A stretch of 64,000 nt of DNA. Origin: Takifugu bimaculatus (taxonomy: Eukaryota; Chordata; Actinopteri; Tetraodontiformes; Tetraodontidae). Position numbers and translations under genes: made by a program. The first letter of the stretch is position 1. Every line of letters starts with the position of its first letter. Of the stretch, positions 12,601 to 25,355 are shown piece by piece. The DNA lies in NCBI GenBank assembly GCA_004026145.2, contig CP034989.1, forward strand, positions 4,619,379-4,683,378. The letters run 5' to 3'. The notes under the pieces were generated by a model. That model made no database searches. It was not told the origin of the DNA and saw nothing but the letters and a program-made list of their open reading frames with translations.

Positions 12601-14308
12601 GATGACCGTGCCGAACTCCGTCTTCCAGTGCTCTTTATGAACGTCGCCAAACAGGAGCAAGGACACAAACACGTCCAGGTTATGGAGGTCATTCAGCTTC
12701 CAGACGCTGAAGGTTTTCCCCTGCACGAAAAAGCACCACTGACTCCGAGAATCCAATACGCTGACTATTTGGAGCGACACAAAGACGGCGGCTCCTCTCC
12801 CTGCTCGAGAGCGAAGCAGGAAGCAGGAAGACACCTACGCTGCTGTTGCTTTTCTGCGTGGTCTTGTTGACCACCACAGCAAACGTCACCCAGTCACTGT
12901 CTTCCAGCTTCTCTCGAGCCAAACGCTCCGGCAGCTGAGACAGGCGAATCATTCGTCGGTCAGCCATCTTGCGGTCCATCTCGCTGGAGGAAACGCGTGG
13001 TCTTCTGTAGTAGGAAGAAAGGCACGACTGACCCAAAACCCAGAGGGGAAATTCTGGATTTTCTTACACGCCAGGTCGAAATTCACGTCTCCGGCGTCCT
13101 CACTCACCTGAGTCGCAGGCCAGAGTACTTCTCAACAGCTACATCTTTTGGAATCTGTGGAAGTGAGGGGGCCTTTGGTGGTCCTGTGGGTGCTGCAGGC
13201 CTCTTCTGGGACGACGGGGGTGAACGCAGAGGAGCGGCGGCCTCGCTCGGAGCCTCTGGTGGCTGAAAGGAACTGCTGAGCTTTATCTCCACCAGTGGGC
13301 CTCTGTCTCCTAAGGAAGAGGAAGTTATAAAAATACACCCAAATCATAACTTTATATGCCAAAGAAATATATATCTGAGGCACAAATCTATTTCAAGTGG
13401 GTTAATAAAATACAAGATATTACCTGAGGTGCTAGGTTTGGGTTTGTGAGCTACCCTCGCCCCGTGCTTGAAGGAGTTTGCACTGTTTAGTTCCTCGAGG
13501 AAAGCAGAGGACTCTTTGACGTTTGCTCTGGCTGGAGGGGAAGAAGATGTTGCTGGAAAGGAAACAGACTTTCTGATAAATACCTCCATGAACAGCTGCC
13601 GGTTGCTTTAGAAACTGATGCACAGTTATGACCAAATGTGCACTGTTACCCGCTTGGGTCCCCATCTTCTGTGATGCACTGGTTGGCTTGGCCCTGCTCT
13701 GATTGGGAAGCTACTGGTGTGGGACCAGATGGCTTCTCTGGAGTATGCCCTGAACCTGGAGACGGGTTGGAAACCTTCTGGGAGGCTTCCAGCTGCTGCT
13801 GCAGCCGCTGCATCTGCTCCTGCATGCGTCTGAGCTCCTCTGAGGACTGAGACCTTTATATGCATTTGGACATACGGGCCAGAACTGTACATCGGGTAAG
13901 AAGTAGAGAAACGAACCTTGTAAATCCTCCCTGGACTTGTTCAGGGTCTTACATTCTTCTTCGCTGTCATTTTTTTGAGCTTCCTCTTCAATTTCAATAT
14001 CGTCCACATCTCCAAAGAGACCCGACACTTCATCTCCTGCCCCCGTGTGCTGCCCGTCCTCCTCCACACTATTCTTTATACTCTTCCTCCTCGTTGTCAT
14101 CATCAAACAGACTGTCAAAGTCCTCTTCCTGTTCTAATGGGTTCTTTTCCTGCTCTTCAGTGTCAGCTTCACCTCCACAACCTTCACTCTCAGTCAGCAG
14201 GGCCGTCAGAACGTCCAGATCACCTTTGAGGAGACACTCATACGTTATAATGTTTGGATCTTATAAACTGTGCAGTAATATGGTTTAAATATGATACTCA
14301 CGGTCCAT
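9682..14308 (-). CDS. mcm10: Minichromosome maintenance protein 10 (17 coding exons, two one-base frame breaks)
   Basis: Replication initiation factor that binds ssDNA, Pol alpha and CMG helicase. Exons in transcript order: 14302-14308, 13917-14223, 13650-13839, 13424-13527, 13108-13309, 12839-13004, 12553-12720, 12224-12340, 11946-12136, 11732-11827, 11429-11542, 10748-11302, 10544-10671, 10176-10289, 9959-10104, 9841-9883, 9682-9762. Recognisable parts are the N-terminal coiled coil (ELRRMQEQMQRLQQQL), the OB-fold and central zinc finger (CQYCQYHVKAQYKK), and the C-terminal zinc ribbon (KCRAVTC, FFKCPCG, HCSNCGLFKWERDGML). The last residues are EHGKFLNSK. Two frame problems occur: one surplus base near 14068-14095 inside exon 2, and a phase 2 to phase 1 clash at the 11946/11827 junction. 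Removing one base at each gives 908 aa (human 875). The first exon codes only seven bases. Ordered upstream of ucma as in human. Confidence 0.92.
11097..11147 (-). repeat. (TCC)n tract coding a poly-serine run in mcm10
   Basis: An AGG/GGA triplet array on the plus strand reads as TCC serine codons in the large mcm10 exon 10748-11302. It sits between the conserved EEIQKRVLQ segment and a second Ser/Thr-rich stretch ending SSSSQGKG. The tract stays in frame. Confidence 0.85.
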
Positions 14309-15903
14309 TGTCGAGATAATTTCCAACAGCCTGGCACCAGATATGAAGACAGAGAATTTCTAATTATCACACAAATGCAAATAATGCAAGTCAGAACATT
14401 CTTACGGAAAATGACGACTAGATGAATATTTTAAACTCCACATTCTACATCACAATAAAGCAAAGTGCTGAAATTAGTGAACGTTGAGATTTCTACGTAA
14501 GTTTCCATAAAACAGAGATTAGTGCAACGTTTGCAAGTAGGACCATAAATGGTATTTCTATTGTATTTACTATGTATCTATATATATGAAAGATACTCGG
14601 TTATAACCTGTGATTTACCCATTTTATTTTAGGTTGAAGGTAACAAGTTTATGTTCATTTCCCTTTTTTACGCGTTTTATGCCATTTAGCGACTGCTCAA
14701 GCGCACTTACCTTCTACTGAACCGGCGTTACGGCAAAGGTCAAGGTTTAAAATGATCTAGTTTTGCAGTCTAACGTATAAATATAATCCAGTGATCATAT
14801 TTGATTAAAAAAAGAAACATTAATCCGCGAACTGTTGTTGAGTCGAAGAGGCGAAAATCTAATCTGGCGCTAAACGAAGGACCCTTCTGTGTTGTCAAAG
14901 CCGTGGTAGGCGCCCAAAGATTTGCCTGAAGTAAAACACTGGCTTTATTAAAACCGTGTAGGTTAACAAACCATACGTTCTAGTGTCTTCTCGATTTATA
15001 TTACAGTAACATTAGTGTGTTTAAAAACACTGGGAAAACATATTGAAAATCTACCATAAAATTTCTATTAAGTTCTTAATCCAGTTGTTTGGGCTGATTA
15101 AAAGATTTCATCTTCAGTTGTTTTCCTAAAATGTGGTCTATATATAAAGGGTTGTTTATGCATGGGTAACTTTTAAGCATGTATTAATTTAGGCTTGAGT
15201 TTTTTTTCTATTGATGTTTATTTATATTGCGCTTGTGAAAATTTACTTAAGATTCTGAAAATTGCTGTGACATTTGAAAGTTTTACAAAATTTTTACATT
15301 TTACTCAAAATGACATACTTTTTAAATGCAGGACTAACCTTTGGATCATTTGTTTAAAAATTGTGATTCACTGTCCTATTTTGGTCGTTATTGAAAAACA
15401 CACATAAAGACTTTTGGGAACAGAATTCTCTCCAGTTTAATTCTTCATTCTTAACACACTGTACCATCTGAAAACACTTCATAAGCAACATAACAGTGCT
15501 GAACTGCTTTCACATTACCTTGCACAGTCTGTCACATCAATATATTAAAGAGTTAGATGCTGCATTTGAATGAATAAGTATTATTTGCAGATTATAATAC
15601 AGTACATGCACTCATGTCGAGTGCCATCTTGGTGCACATTCATTTTCCCACTAAATCAAACTAATAATGAACAATATACACTTGAGGCAAAAAAGTTTTG
15701 AAAGACTATGATTTGTTCAAGACTGTAGAAAGTCACCATCCTTTGCTTTGATTTTCTAGAATTATCTTCAAAAAGTTGAAAGATAGTTCCCAACACTACA
15801 AATATAGTACAGCTCGGAAACAGAACGTGTGTCCCACGGAATATATGGAGGAAGACAGAGGAAGGTGCAAAAAGAGCTCTGCTGATGCTTTCATGATGGG
15901 GGA
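14309..15903. other. Spacer between mcm10 and optn
   Basis: AT-rich with no coding signal on either strand. It must hold the mcm10 promoter near 14.3-14.9 kb and the optn 3' UTR near 15.2-15.9 kb. No repeat family was recognised. Confidence 0.5.
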
Positions 15904-18900
15904 CTAGTTGATGCAGTCCATGATGTGAATCTGCAGAGTGTCCAGATCAGGTAGGATCTCATTACACTTGGGACAGGCGTGTTCAGGAATGCCCACTGGA
16001 TGTTGCCAGTCGGTTCCTAAAGATCAGGATCACAGGCTTGTTAAATGAGTGAAAATTACAAACATTCACCTAGCAAATGTGCACATCCAGGGAAAACTAG
16101 TCCTAGATAGTAATTACACATGTCCAAAATAAAGGAAAGGCATGAATAAATATTGTTTTAAATATGTTTACCCTTATAAAAAGCTTTTATCTGACAAGTG
16201 TATGGCCAAGTGGGGTTTCCATGCTCAACTGTCCATGGTGGACACTTGCAACCTCTCTGTTGATGTTTCCAGCTAAAGCTAACTGAAACAGTTGGCATTC
16301 AGCTAAGCTAAGCTAAGCTAACTGTGTTGGTCAATAGACATTAGAGTGCAACCACAGTTGGCAGGAAAGCAAAGCATCTGCTCACCTCTTCCAACCAAAG
16401 AGGCACCAGCTCCGTGTGGATTTCCGCCCACATGTCTCCTCTGCATTTCATTCAGCCCCTGGCTGCAGAGAAACACAACAATAACCCGTTACAAAGGACA
16501 CAACTAGAGGACGTATAGAAGAGAAAAAGAACCATCGAAAAGAACCATCTAACAGTTGTGGTCTTTGATTCCATACCGGCCCATTGAGTCCAGCTCCTCC
16601 TGCAGATGGGTGTTCTGTTTCTTCACATACTCCAGCTGTGTCGCCAGGCGCTCCCTCTCCTCATGGAGCTTCTCCCGTGCCGCTCGCTCTGCGTAGAAGT
16701 CTGAGGAATACACCTCCGCCTGCACACACAGCAAACACGTTCCCATGGGGTCAACGCCAGGTCATATGGAAAGATCGGAAATCAGGAAAAAATGTATGTT
16801 CTCGCCAACCTGGGCCTGGAAGACGGATATGGTTTCCAGCTCCTTCTCCTTCTGGAAGATCTCTTGCTTCATTTGATCAATCTTGCCTTGCTTTGTTGCA
16901 AGGGCCTCTTCAGCAGCAGTTAGCTGAACCTGCACCTTGTCCAGCAGCTCCTTCTGCACCATCTGAGTCTGCGGGGCCAAAAAGAAAAGGTCACTCCCTG
17001 GAATTTTGAAATATTTTGGGGGACTGTTGCTCACATAAGGCCTGTTATTAGTTGGGACCCTTAGCTTCAGTTAAAGCAGCTTATATTATGTATGGGATGT
17101 GGTCAGGTGTAACTAGAGCTTAGCGCATTGTTGCTTATGTGTTCATTAAAAAGCATAAAAGGTGGATTTTGCTAGCCTGTGTTTGGCCTGCAAACAATAG
17201 CTGCAGCACAGCTCAAACACTTTCATCCTGTCAAATGGGTGGAAGTAGTGGAACCAACAACCAGTGTCAATCTCTTTATGACCTGATACTTAAATGAAGG
17301 TATCTGCTAGGCTAAATAAACGGACCTCTTTCTTCTTCTGTTCCTCTTTGAGCTCATTGTAGTCTTCGAAGAGCTTGGTATAGGCATCCTTCAGCTGGGC
17401 CAGGGTGTTCCTGTGAGGGGAGACCACAGCGATCAAAGTCCGCTGGGATTTTAACAGAATCAAGCCTTCGATTCGAGGTTGTGCCCGACGTTACTTTGAC
17501 TGCTATTTTTAAAACCAGATTTCTAAAAATCCAATGAAAACAGGATGGAGAGCGTGTTGTCTGGGGCGGTAACGCCTCCGTGTGTGTGTCGAATCTTTGC
17601 TGCTCGGACCTCTCCTCTCCTGCCTTCCGTTGCTCCACCCGACACTGCGCTTCCATGCTGTCCAGCTGCAGCTTCAGCCGCTGGTTCTCTGTCTGGACGG
17701 CCTGTTTCTCCACCAGCTGGGCCTTCAGGGCCACCACATCCTGCTCCACCTCCCGACATCTACAAACAGGATAAACTCAGACACTTCCCCCCCAATTCCA
17801 GACAAATAAAGCCAACAGATGAAAGTCTTCTTCTGGTTTCACTTAAAGACCGCACAACCTGTCCTGCAGGTTCTTCTTCATTCCTTCGGCTTCATCCAGC
17901 TTGCTCTGAGCCTGCTGCAGCTCCTTGAACAGCGTCTTCATCTGGGATTTCATGCTCTCCACCTCCGACTGCGCCTGGAATGTTCGCCAACATCTTATCT
18001 CATCTCTTGTCTGATCTGACAGAAATCTTTAGTATTCCATCATATCCAGCGAGCTTTGATGTGAGCTTTGATGTGGTGTCAGTACCTTATCCTCTTTGCT
18101 GGGCTCGTCTTTGACCTCTGCTTCTGTTTGAGTGGATCTTTCTGTTTGACTCTTCCTCTCCTCCAGTTTTGCAATTCTGTTGAAAACATTTGATTCAAAG
18201 TGAAACGTCCAACAATCTTCCGAGGTTGTGCTACGAACGCCAACGGGCGGCGTGCGTCTACCTGTCGAGAGACGACCTCAGCTCGGTCTGCAGCAGCTCG
18301 GCGCGCTGCGTCTCGTTCCTCAGCGACTGCAGCAGCTGGCTCACCGTCGCCTCCGTGTCATGTCGGGACGCCGTCATGCTCAGGTCAGTACGTTTGCCGT
18401 GCTCCGCTCCGCAGGCTTCGCTCAAGCCGTCGACGCCACCGTCCTGAGAGCAAATAACATCACGCATGCGTCTTCCAATACGGACCAAGAGGAAAACATG
18501 TCGTGAAAACATGTGGTGGTGAATATGTGTACCGAAACCCGGATGATCTCGATGAAAGACCCGTCGTCGTGCAAGTCTTGGTCAGCCTTGAGCTGCAGCT
18601 CGGAGTTCAACGCCACCAGGTCGTTCTTCTCCGCCTGAAGGCGTGCGACCTGTGCACGCAGCGCATCCAGCTCTGCGCTCTGATTCGATATCACCTGTGC
18701 ACGACACCAAAAATCAACGACCCGGCATAATAAGCGGTGACAGAGCTCGCTTTATATCAGCCATTATTTCCTCACGTGCACGCCTCCTGCTGCACCCCCT
18801 GGTTTCCCGTCCTCTCCAGCTCTCCCGCTCAGCTCCTGGTTCTGGCAGGTCAGTGCCTCCATTCGATCCCGAGCCTCCTTCAGCCGACTCTCCAGAAAGT

Positions 18901-19192
18901 CCCGCTCTTCCCGCTGTTTTTCCCGCCACGCTGCCAAACCTTCGAAGCGCTCCTTCATCGCCAGGTTGGTCTGACGCAGCGACTCTGAGCAAAGGGCACA
19001 TGTGAATTTACATAAATGTCCTGGGAGGATCAGGGAAACTGCTCAACGCCCCAGCAGACACCCACGCTCACCCTTCAGGTCTCGGTTCTCCTGAATGAGG
19101 ATGTTCATCTGATGCAGGGTTTCCTCCAGCATACCAGGATTACTGGGAGAATGGGGGACCTCGCCGTTCATCATGGGGCCTCCAGATGTCAT
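15904..19192 (-). CDS. optn: Optineurin, ubiquitin-binding autophagy receptor (12 coding exons)
   Basis: Cytosolic adaptor linking polyubiquitinated cargo to LC3, TBK1, Rab8 and myosin VI. Exons: 19072-19192, 18776-18984, 18533-18694, 18262-18443, 18086-18176, 17859-17974, 17610-17759, 17326-17410, 16810-16968, 16577-16719, 16386-16462, 15904-16016. They total 1608 bases (535 aa; human 577) and close in frame. The N-terminal coiled coil (residues about 20-105) matches the TBK1-binding region. An LC3-interacting motif SFIEI (156-160) keeps the serine next to the aromatic residue that TBK1 phosphorylates in human. The UBAN ubiquitin-binding motif DFYAERAAREK (432-442) is intact. The C-terminal zinc finger has C513, C516, H529 and C533. 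The middle is coiled coil throughout. A noncoding first exon probably ends at 20100. Confidence 0.95.
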
Positions 19193-20099
19193 GCTGAGAT
19201 GACACATCAATTAGGGTCAATAGAAGGACAGAGGAGAACGTTCACGTGGTTTAAAGCAGAGTCCGATGTTGTCCTGCTGCAGATCGCATCTCATCGGCTC
19301 TGCAGGAGGTCTCAAAGATGCTCTGTGACCCAGCCAGGGAAGCGCCCGCTACCTGTCGCGCAGCTAAGGCGCAGCGCCGCCCAATCATGTGTTTGCAGCA
19401 CCACCACAGGAAGATAAACATCTGCTTAGAAATTGGTTTCCTTTCATTTTCGTTTTCTTGACCACTTTTTTCCCTTTCAGGGTCACAGGGAGCTGCTGGA
19501 GCCTCATAGATGCCCACCAGGAAACAAGCCTAGCCCAGAGATCTCCTTGGAATTAAGAACTAAACTCCACATGAATCATTTTAATATGAGCAAAGTGTCA
19601 AAGTCTACAAAGATTTCATGATTTTAGAAGAAAATATGTGAACAGGTAATTAAAGGTACTAACTAAGAAAATCATCATATTTTGGGAAGCAAAAACAGGG
19701 ACACCATAAAACAAGTCGTTGATTGATTTTTCTATGGTTTTGTGTCTACAGAGGCTAAAGGAAAGAGTTTTCTGTTAATCTACGTGTGACATCTGATCAG
19801 TGACTCAGTGGTTTCAGCAGCCATGAAGGCTGGTCGCTTCTCTCTGAATAAGAGCTACTTTAAACCCGAACGAGACAATATGGTGCAATCTGCCGGCGGG
19901 TTATTGTTAAAAAGGGATTCTGGGAGGTCATTTCGACCAGTTCTTTTTAATCTCTCACTTTCTTTGGATGGTCCCGTCCCATTTAAAAGGTAAACAACTC
20001 GAAGTTGAAAGTAACTTACACAACGCGGATGTTGCCTCTGCCCCTTCCCCGAACTGCGTCATGTCGAACATTAAAACAACTTGGAGGGTTTGGACTCAC

Positions 20100-20465
20100 C
20101 TGCCGTGAGCTGCTGAAGCGGAGACACGCTGGATGGAGGTTGGAAGGGAGAATAGAAAGAGAAACAAACGAAGAGCACACTTGTGCGTTTGTTTCTGGGC
20201 TCCTGGAACCTGCTGGCGATGCGGAAGCGCGAGCTGCTAATTAGTTTTCAAAATAAAATCACGCCGCGGCGTGAGTCAGATTTTACAGCAACAACAACGA
20301 CCAAAAGGACAAAAATAATGGAGAAAATATTATTTTTAAAGTTCAAATCACGAAGCTATAGTTTGGCTGTAACGGTTAAGGTGAATGATAAACCAAGAAC
20401 CGAACTGCGACGTTGACGTCTTCTGTTGGAGCGTTTATTGTGAAGGTACGTTTCCGTGTTTCCTG
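20100..20465 (-). other. Possible noncoding first exon of optn
   Basis: On the minus strand a good donor (GGCAG|GTGAGT) ends a GC-rich segment at 20100. The coding exon at 19192 needs a 5' partner because a splice acceptor lies between. The upstream limit is a guess from the TATA-like element at about 20493-20499. No transcript evidence is available. Confidence 0.35.
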
Positions 20466-20492
20466 TGGTGAGATAAAGCAATAACAGTGTTT

Positions 20493-20521
20493 AGCCTTTA
20501 TATTGCCTTAAAGTGACGTCA
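20493..20521 (-). promoter_or_regulatory. Candidate optn promoter: TATA-like element plus CRE
   Basis: On the minus strand a perfect palindromic CRE, TGACGTCA (20514-20521), is followed about 15 bases downstream by ATATAAA (about 20493-20499). The spacing and order fit a minus-strand core promoter starting near 20465. A plus-strand TATAAAT at about 20551 is an alternative reading for a rightward promoter. Confidence 0.35.
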
Positions 20522-20886
20522 CAGGCCAGGTCTCGGCCTTGAGTGGAGCAGTATAAATGAGCTGTATGTGCGTTACAACACTCTGACTGACGATGGGTGT
20601 GTTTGCTCACCGCCCAGGGAGGGGCCAGTCACCTGACTGCGGGAATTCCCATTTTGCGTCCCCTTGGCCTTTGGAAAGACTGACGCAGGGATGTTTGCTC
20701 ATTCACTTCACCTTAAAACGGGAGTAGAGACATTGTTTTATTTTGATGAAACGCACAAATATCCAGTTAAAATATTTAGAAAACAGAAAATAAATCTGAG
20801 AATGTCACATTATTTATTTCACTCTGGCAAAGTGGGAAACACGTTAATTTATTAAACTCTTATATACAGGCGTGTGCCTAGTTATG

Positions 20887-20903
20887 TCCACTAGATGGCA
20901 GTG
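20887..20903 (+). promoter_or_regulatory. CTCF-like motif
   Basis: TCCACTAGATGGCAGTG matches the vertebrate CTCF core consensus as I recall it. It lies between the divergent optn and ccdc3 genes. Confidence 0.4.
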
Positions 20904-21610
20904 ATATATCATTCAAACCTAACGCGAATAAATAAATATTCCATTCACAAGGCTCTTGTAAAAAAAAAAAAGACAAAAAGATCAGTGCCGGCATCATAAA
21001 TATAAGAAGAGTATTTAAATGAGACTCACCTTCCGTTCCATCACTTTAATCTCAACCTTTTCTGAAATGAGACTAGACTAGATGACCAATTTAAGAATGA
21101 TCACAAACGGGCTGTAAACACTGAGCCATTTCCCGGATCTATAACACTGAGTCTGTTGTGTTTGATTCCGATTGCAGGGCACAGTTTAAAATAATGAATA
21201 ACACAACACTAATTTTGTCATTTTTCAGCCATGCGCTGCAACAAGTGCGCGTGTTCCCTCGTGAGAAGCTCAAATGTCCCACCCGTCTTTGAACGCACCG
21301 TCCGCGCTCCGGTGAGGTTCGTGTGGCTGCTGACACAGATGATAAAACCGCGACAGCAGCAGCAACAGGTTGGAATTGTTCAAGCTGAGTTTCGACAATA
21401 TTAGTGGAAGGAAAAGGCAACTTTGCTTAGTTGTGTTTTTAAAGAGAGACCAGTGCTTTTAGAATATAGTGCAAGTAACACATGTATGCATTTTAACTTT
21501 TGGTAGCTTTGGAGCATCAAGGTACCTTTAACCTCAAAGGGGGTAATATTTTCTTAGCGACGTATCATCACATCATGCACAGTTTCTTAGAAGTTTTCCC
21601 ACATTTCGGA

Positions 21611-22774
21611 ATGTTTTCCGTGGTTCTCCTGACGGCGCTCAGCGTTTTAGCGCATCTGGACACTTTTACGCACGGGTGCCAGTTGCCCTCGGAATGGCGA
21701 CCTTTGAGCGAGGGCTGTCGAGCCGAACTAGGCGGAGATCATCGTGTACGCCAGGGTCCTGGCGATCCACCGGGAGCCTGTGGGCGGCGGGACCGGAAGC
21801 CTGTACAACTCGCTCCCGTTTGGGTTCAGTTATGGGTACGAGGGCGCAGAGGAAGGGCTGCTGTACTCCGCAGAGGTGGAGTTGCTGTGCGACCAGGCCT
21901 GGGGCAGCATGCTGGAAGTGCCCTCTGGATCAAGGCTGAATCTGACCGGGCTGGGTTATCTATCCTGCCAGTCCCACACAGTGATGGAGAACTACTCCTA
22001 TTTCTTTTTCCTCAGGTGAGGCGCGGAGCCTGGACACACTGGATTTACGGTCATAGTTGCTCGGAACATTTTATCATCCGTTCACTTGAGGCTAAACTTT
22101 CCACATTACCAAGTTTTCTGATCTTCAGGCTCTTCTCTGCTGTTCCACTGCGTGACACTGACACAATGATATCAGGGCAACTATTACATCCCTTTTACAC
22201 ATCCACTAATTGGTTTGAGCTTTCCCCCCCACCCTGCTGTTTATCTCCTTTCTAGGATGGATGAGAACTACAACCTCCTCCCCCACGGCGTCAATTTTCA
22301 GGACGCCATTTTCCTCGACACGAGTGAGAACAGGCGCACGTTCTCCAGCCTGTTTCAGTTCTCCAACTGCACCCAAGGGAGTCAGCCATTCCACACCTTC
22401 AGTCCGGAGTGGGACGTCCAGGAGGACAGTCGGGTGAGGCACACACTTACGGATTTGTTTATTTTTTTTTTTAACTAACCCATGATCAACTCAGGACTCT
22501 CATGCAGTGTGATTGGGTAGCTGGTTGCCATGGTAATGCTGCCTCTTTTCCTTGGAAGACCCCCTGGGAAGAAATAAGATTAAAATGTATCTTTCATTAA
22601 TTGCATCCGCCTCCTTGGTGTTTGGAGAGGATGCCAACAGACTTCATATCTTCTCGTTGCCATGGAGACAATAGATTAAAAGCACACAGGCAAACAGCAG
22701 GAAATCAGACATACGGTTGCTGACGATTTATGAATGTGAGCTGCAAGAGAAGTGTTTGTGTGTACAGGCACATG

Positions 22775-22810
<36 letters not shown>

Positions 22811-24466
22811 CTGAGTACCAAAATTTGCATTCTACTAGCAAAGTGCGGACATTTTGGCTGGTCCTCACACTTCCACAGGACCACAGGAGGCCTGTGTGTG
22901 GAGGCTGATCACAGGGAGATCAGAGTGAGCCGAGCCACTCGACTGGCCGGGACACGTTGTCCGATTCCTCAGACGGGATCCTGTTTGTCAACGGGTCAGA
23001 GGTTAAATATCTGAGCCCGTGTGTGTGACTGGCAGCGCTGATCTGGGGTCAGAACCTGACCTGTGGAGATCAGAGGAAAGGCCTCAAAACCTCAAACCTC
23101 CATCATTTAGTAGCCACCTGTCGGAGCTTCAGTCCTGCAGCGCACGTGGAGCTCAGTTCATTCCCCAAAACTGGGCCGTGGCAACTGGACCCAGGGATCG
23201 TGACAATCTGCTCTGATGTCATCGAAACAGGGCAAATGTTGCAGGATGGGGGCAGATTTTAGAGCCAGACGCTGAAGTCGTGCTGCATTTGAGTCCAAAC
23301 GTGTGGCTGCTTTACAGTTGATCTCATGTTGTTCGGAGCCATGTTCACATGTTCTATTGGTCCTGAGGATGGAGTAACAACAGCTGTGTAAAAAGGAGCC
23401 ATTTCTGCTCCAAAACCTTAAACTTTGACGAAAGCTTGCTGCTAAAATGATCTCATTAAGCTTTTGGGCGTGACCTTTAACCCCACAAACATTGAGTGTA
23501 TTTTACACACAGTTGAAAGCCCAAAGTGGCTCCTGATGTTGCTGTGGTTGTCATGTCGCCATGTGTGATCTTCTTACTTTCATTTGACCTTCCCTGACCT
23601 CCCTGACCTCCCTGACCTCCCTGACCTCCCTGACCTCACCCTGCAGCCTCACACATGCTTCACTGGTCAGGAAATGGATCTATACTGCAGTTATTTTAGA
23701 GTTGGTAGCAAAACCTCAGCAGCTACATGAGGAAACGGCAGCAATGCTGGCAGAGGTGCGTCTCTTCTCCCTCTCTGACCTCCAGGGGCCGACCTGTGAT
23801 GTGTGGGGTCAGAGGTCAGCGAGGCAGCGGTTAAAGACACGGCTCGTTTCAAGGACAAGCGCTTGCTTGTCGAGCGTGTGACCTCCAGGCGGGACAAAAC
23901 AGGTGGTTTGCTCTGAGAGCGGGAGGGACCTTCTCCCCTGTCCTTCCCTTCCTTCTTCTGTCAGCGTGGTGGTTTCAGCTCCATGGGAACCAGACCTCCC
24001 TCCAGAAGCAGACAAGAGACTTCCTCCATTTTCCTGCCAGAACCTTCAATTAGGTGGTGTTAAAGACTCCTCTTTTATCCTTAACCAGCCTTAACCATGA
24101 CCAGGAGACTCCGGGAAAACCACTAATCAGCCGCTGAATACAGATGTCCTCCTATCCACTGAACTCTTTACATCTTCTTCTTCTTCTTCTCTTTTTTTAG
24201 TTTATTTATGTGATCTGACTTGATACATCACAGAAAGTGACAGCAGGGGTTTTATAGGAGCTTTTTGTCATTAACAGTGGAATTTCCAGCCGTAACTGTC
24301 GAGTAAACACCTCCAACTACCTCTGACGCCTCTTTAAGTTTTTATACGGACATTTAAAAGGATTAACACACACACACGCACGCACGCACGCACACACAGA
24401 CACACACACGCACACACACGCACACACACGCATGCACGCACGCACGCACGCACACAGACACACACA

Positions 24467-24505
<39 letters not shown>

Positions 24506-24782
24506 ATGTTTTGTGTTCAGTGCAAGTGCTCAATTTGAGCCAAAATAAGTCGACTGCGTTGCTACAATTTGTACAACTTTGTAGCATTTTTGGTCACTTT
24601 AGTTGAGTTTAAGTCATACTTTTCCCCCATTTATCTTTGACTTTCTATTAGAGTGGCCTTAAAGTCTGATCCTGAGGCCGTTTCGCTTCTCCTGCCTCCT
24701 CTCTGTGGCTCCTATCTCTTCATCACTTACCTCCTCCTCCTCTTTTTGTTATTGTTTTTTAAACCAATGCCCAGCAATCCTT

Positions 24783-24856
<74 letters not shown>

Positions 24857-25313
24857 GCTGAAGCCATAAATTGTGTTGTGGGGTCTCACGCTGGGTCTTT
24901 ATATAAAGAGAAAAGGAATTTACTAACCTAACTTCTTTTCTTATTGTGCTCCGTCTCCTTCGGTGCGTTCAGGACAATCTGGGACAAACGCTGAGGTTTT
25001 AAACCTGCAGCCATGAATTTGAGGGATAAAAGTGAATAAAACATCAAGGCTACTGCTTCATATTAGATGTGCATCAATGACTTGATCTCAGCTCACGTGT
25101 TTAGGAATAATCACTTATTTCATAAAGCTTTTTTTTTTTTATTTGGAAAAAGCTTTAATTTTTCCAGTCAACAACTGTTTTACTGAATTTAACAAAGAGT
25201 TACAGAACTCTTTTTTTTAATGTATTTTATCCTCATGGCGAACTAAACGCTGTTTGCACAGATGATGTTTAACAGCAGGCAGGTAACAACCGGATGTTTT
25301 GACAGGTGCTGCA

Positions 25314-25355
<42 letters not shown>

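Larger units (their letters stand above)
19193..21574. other. Divergent spacer between optn and ccdc3
   Basis: optn and ccdc3 are transcribed away from each other here, so both promoters should lie in this stretch. It contains a likely optn 5' UTR exon, a CRE with a TATA-like element, and a strong CTCF-like motif at 20887-20903. No further coding region is seen. Confidence 0.5.
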
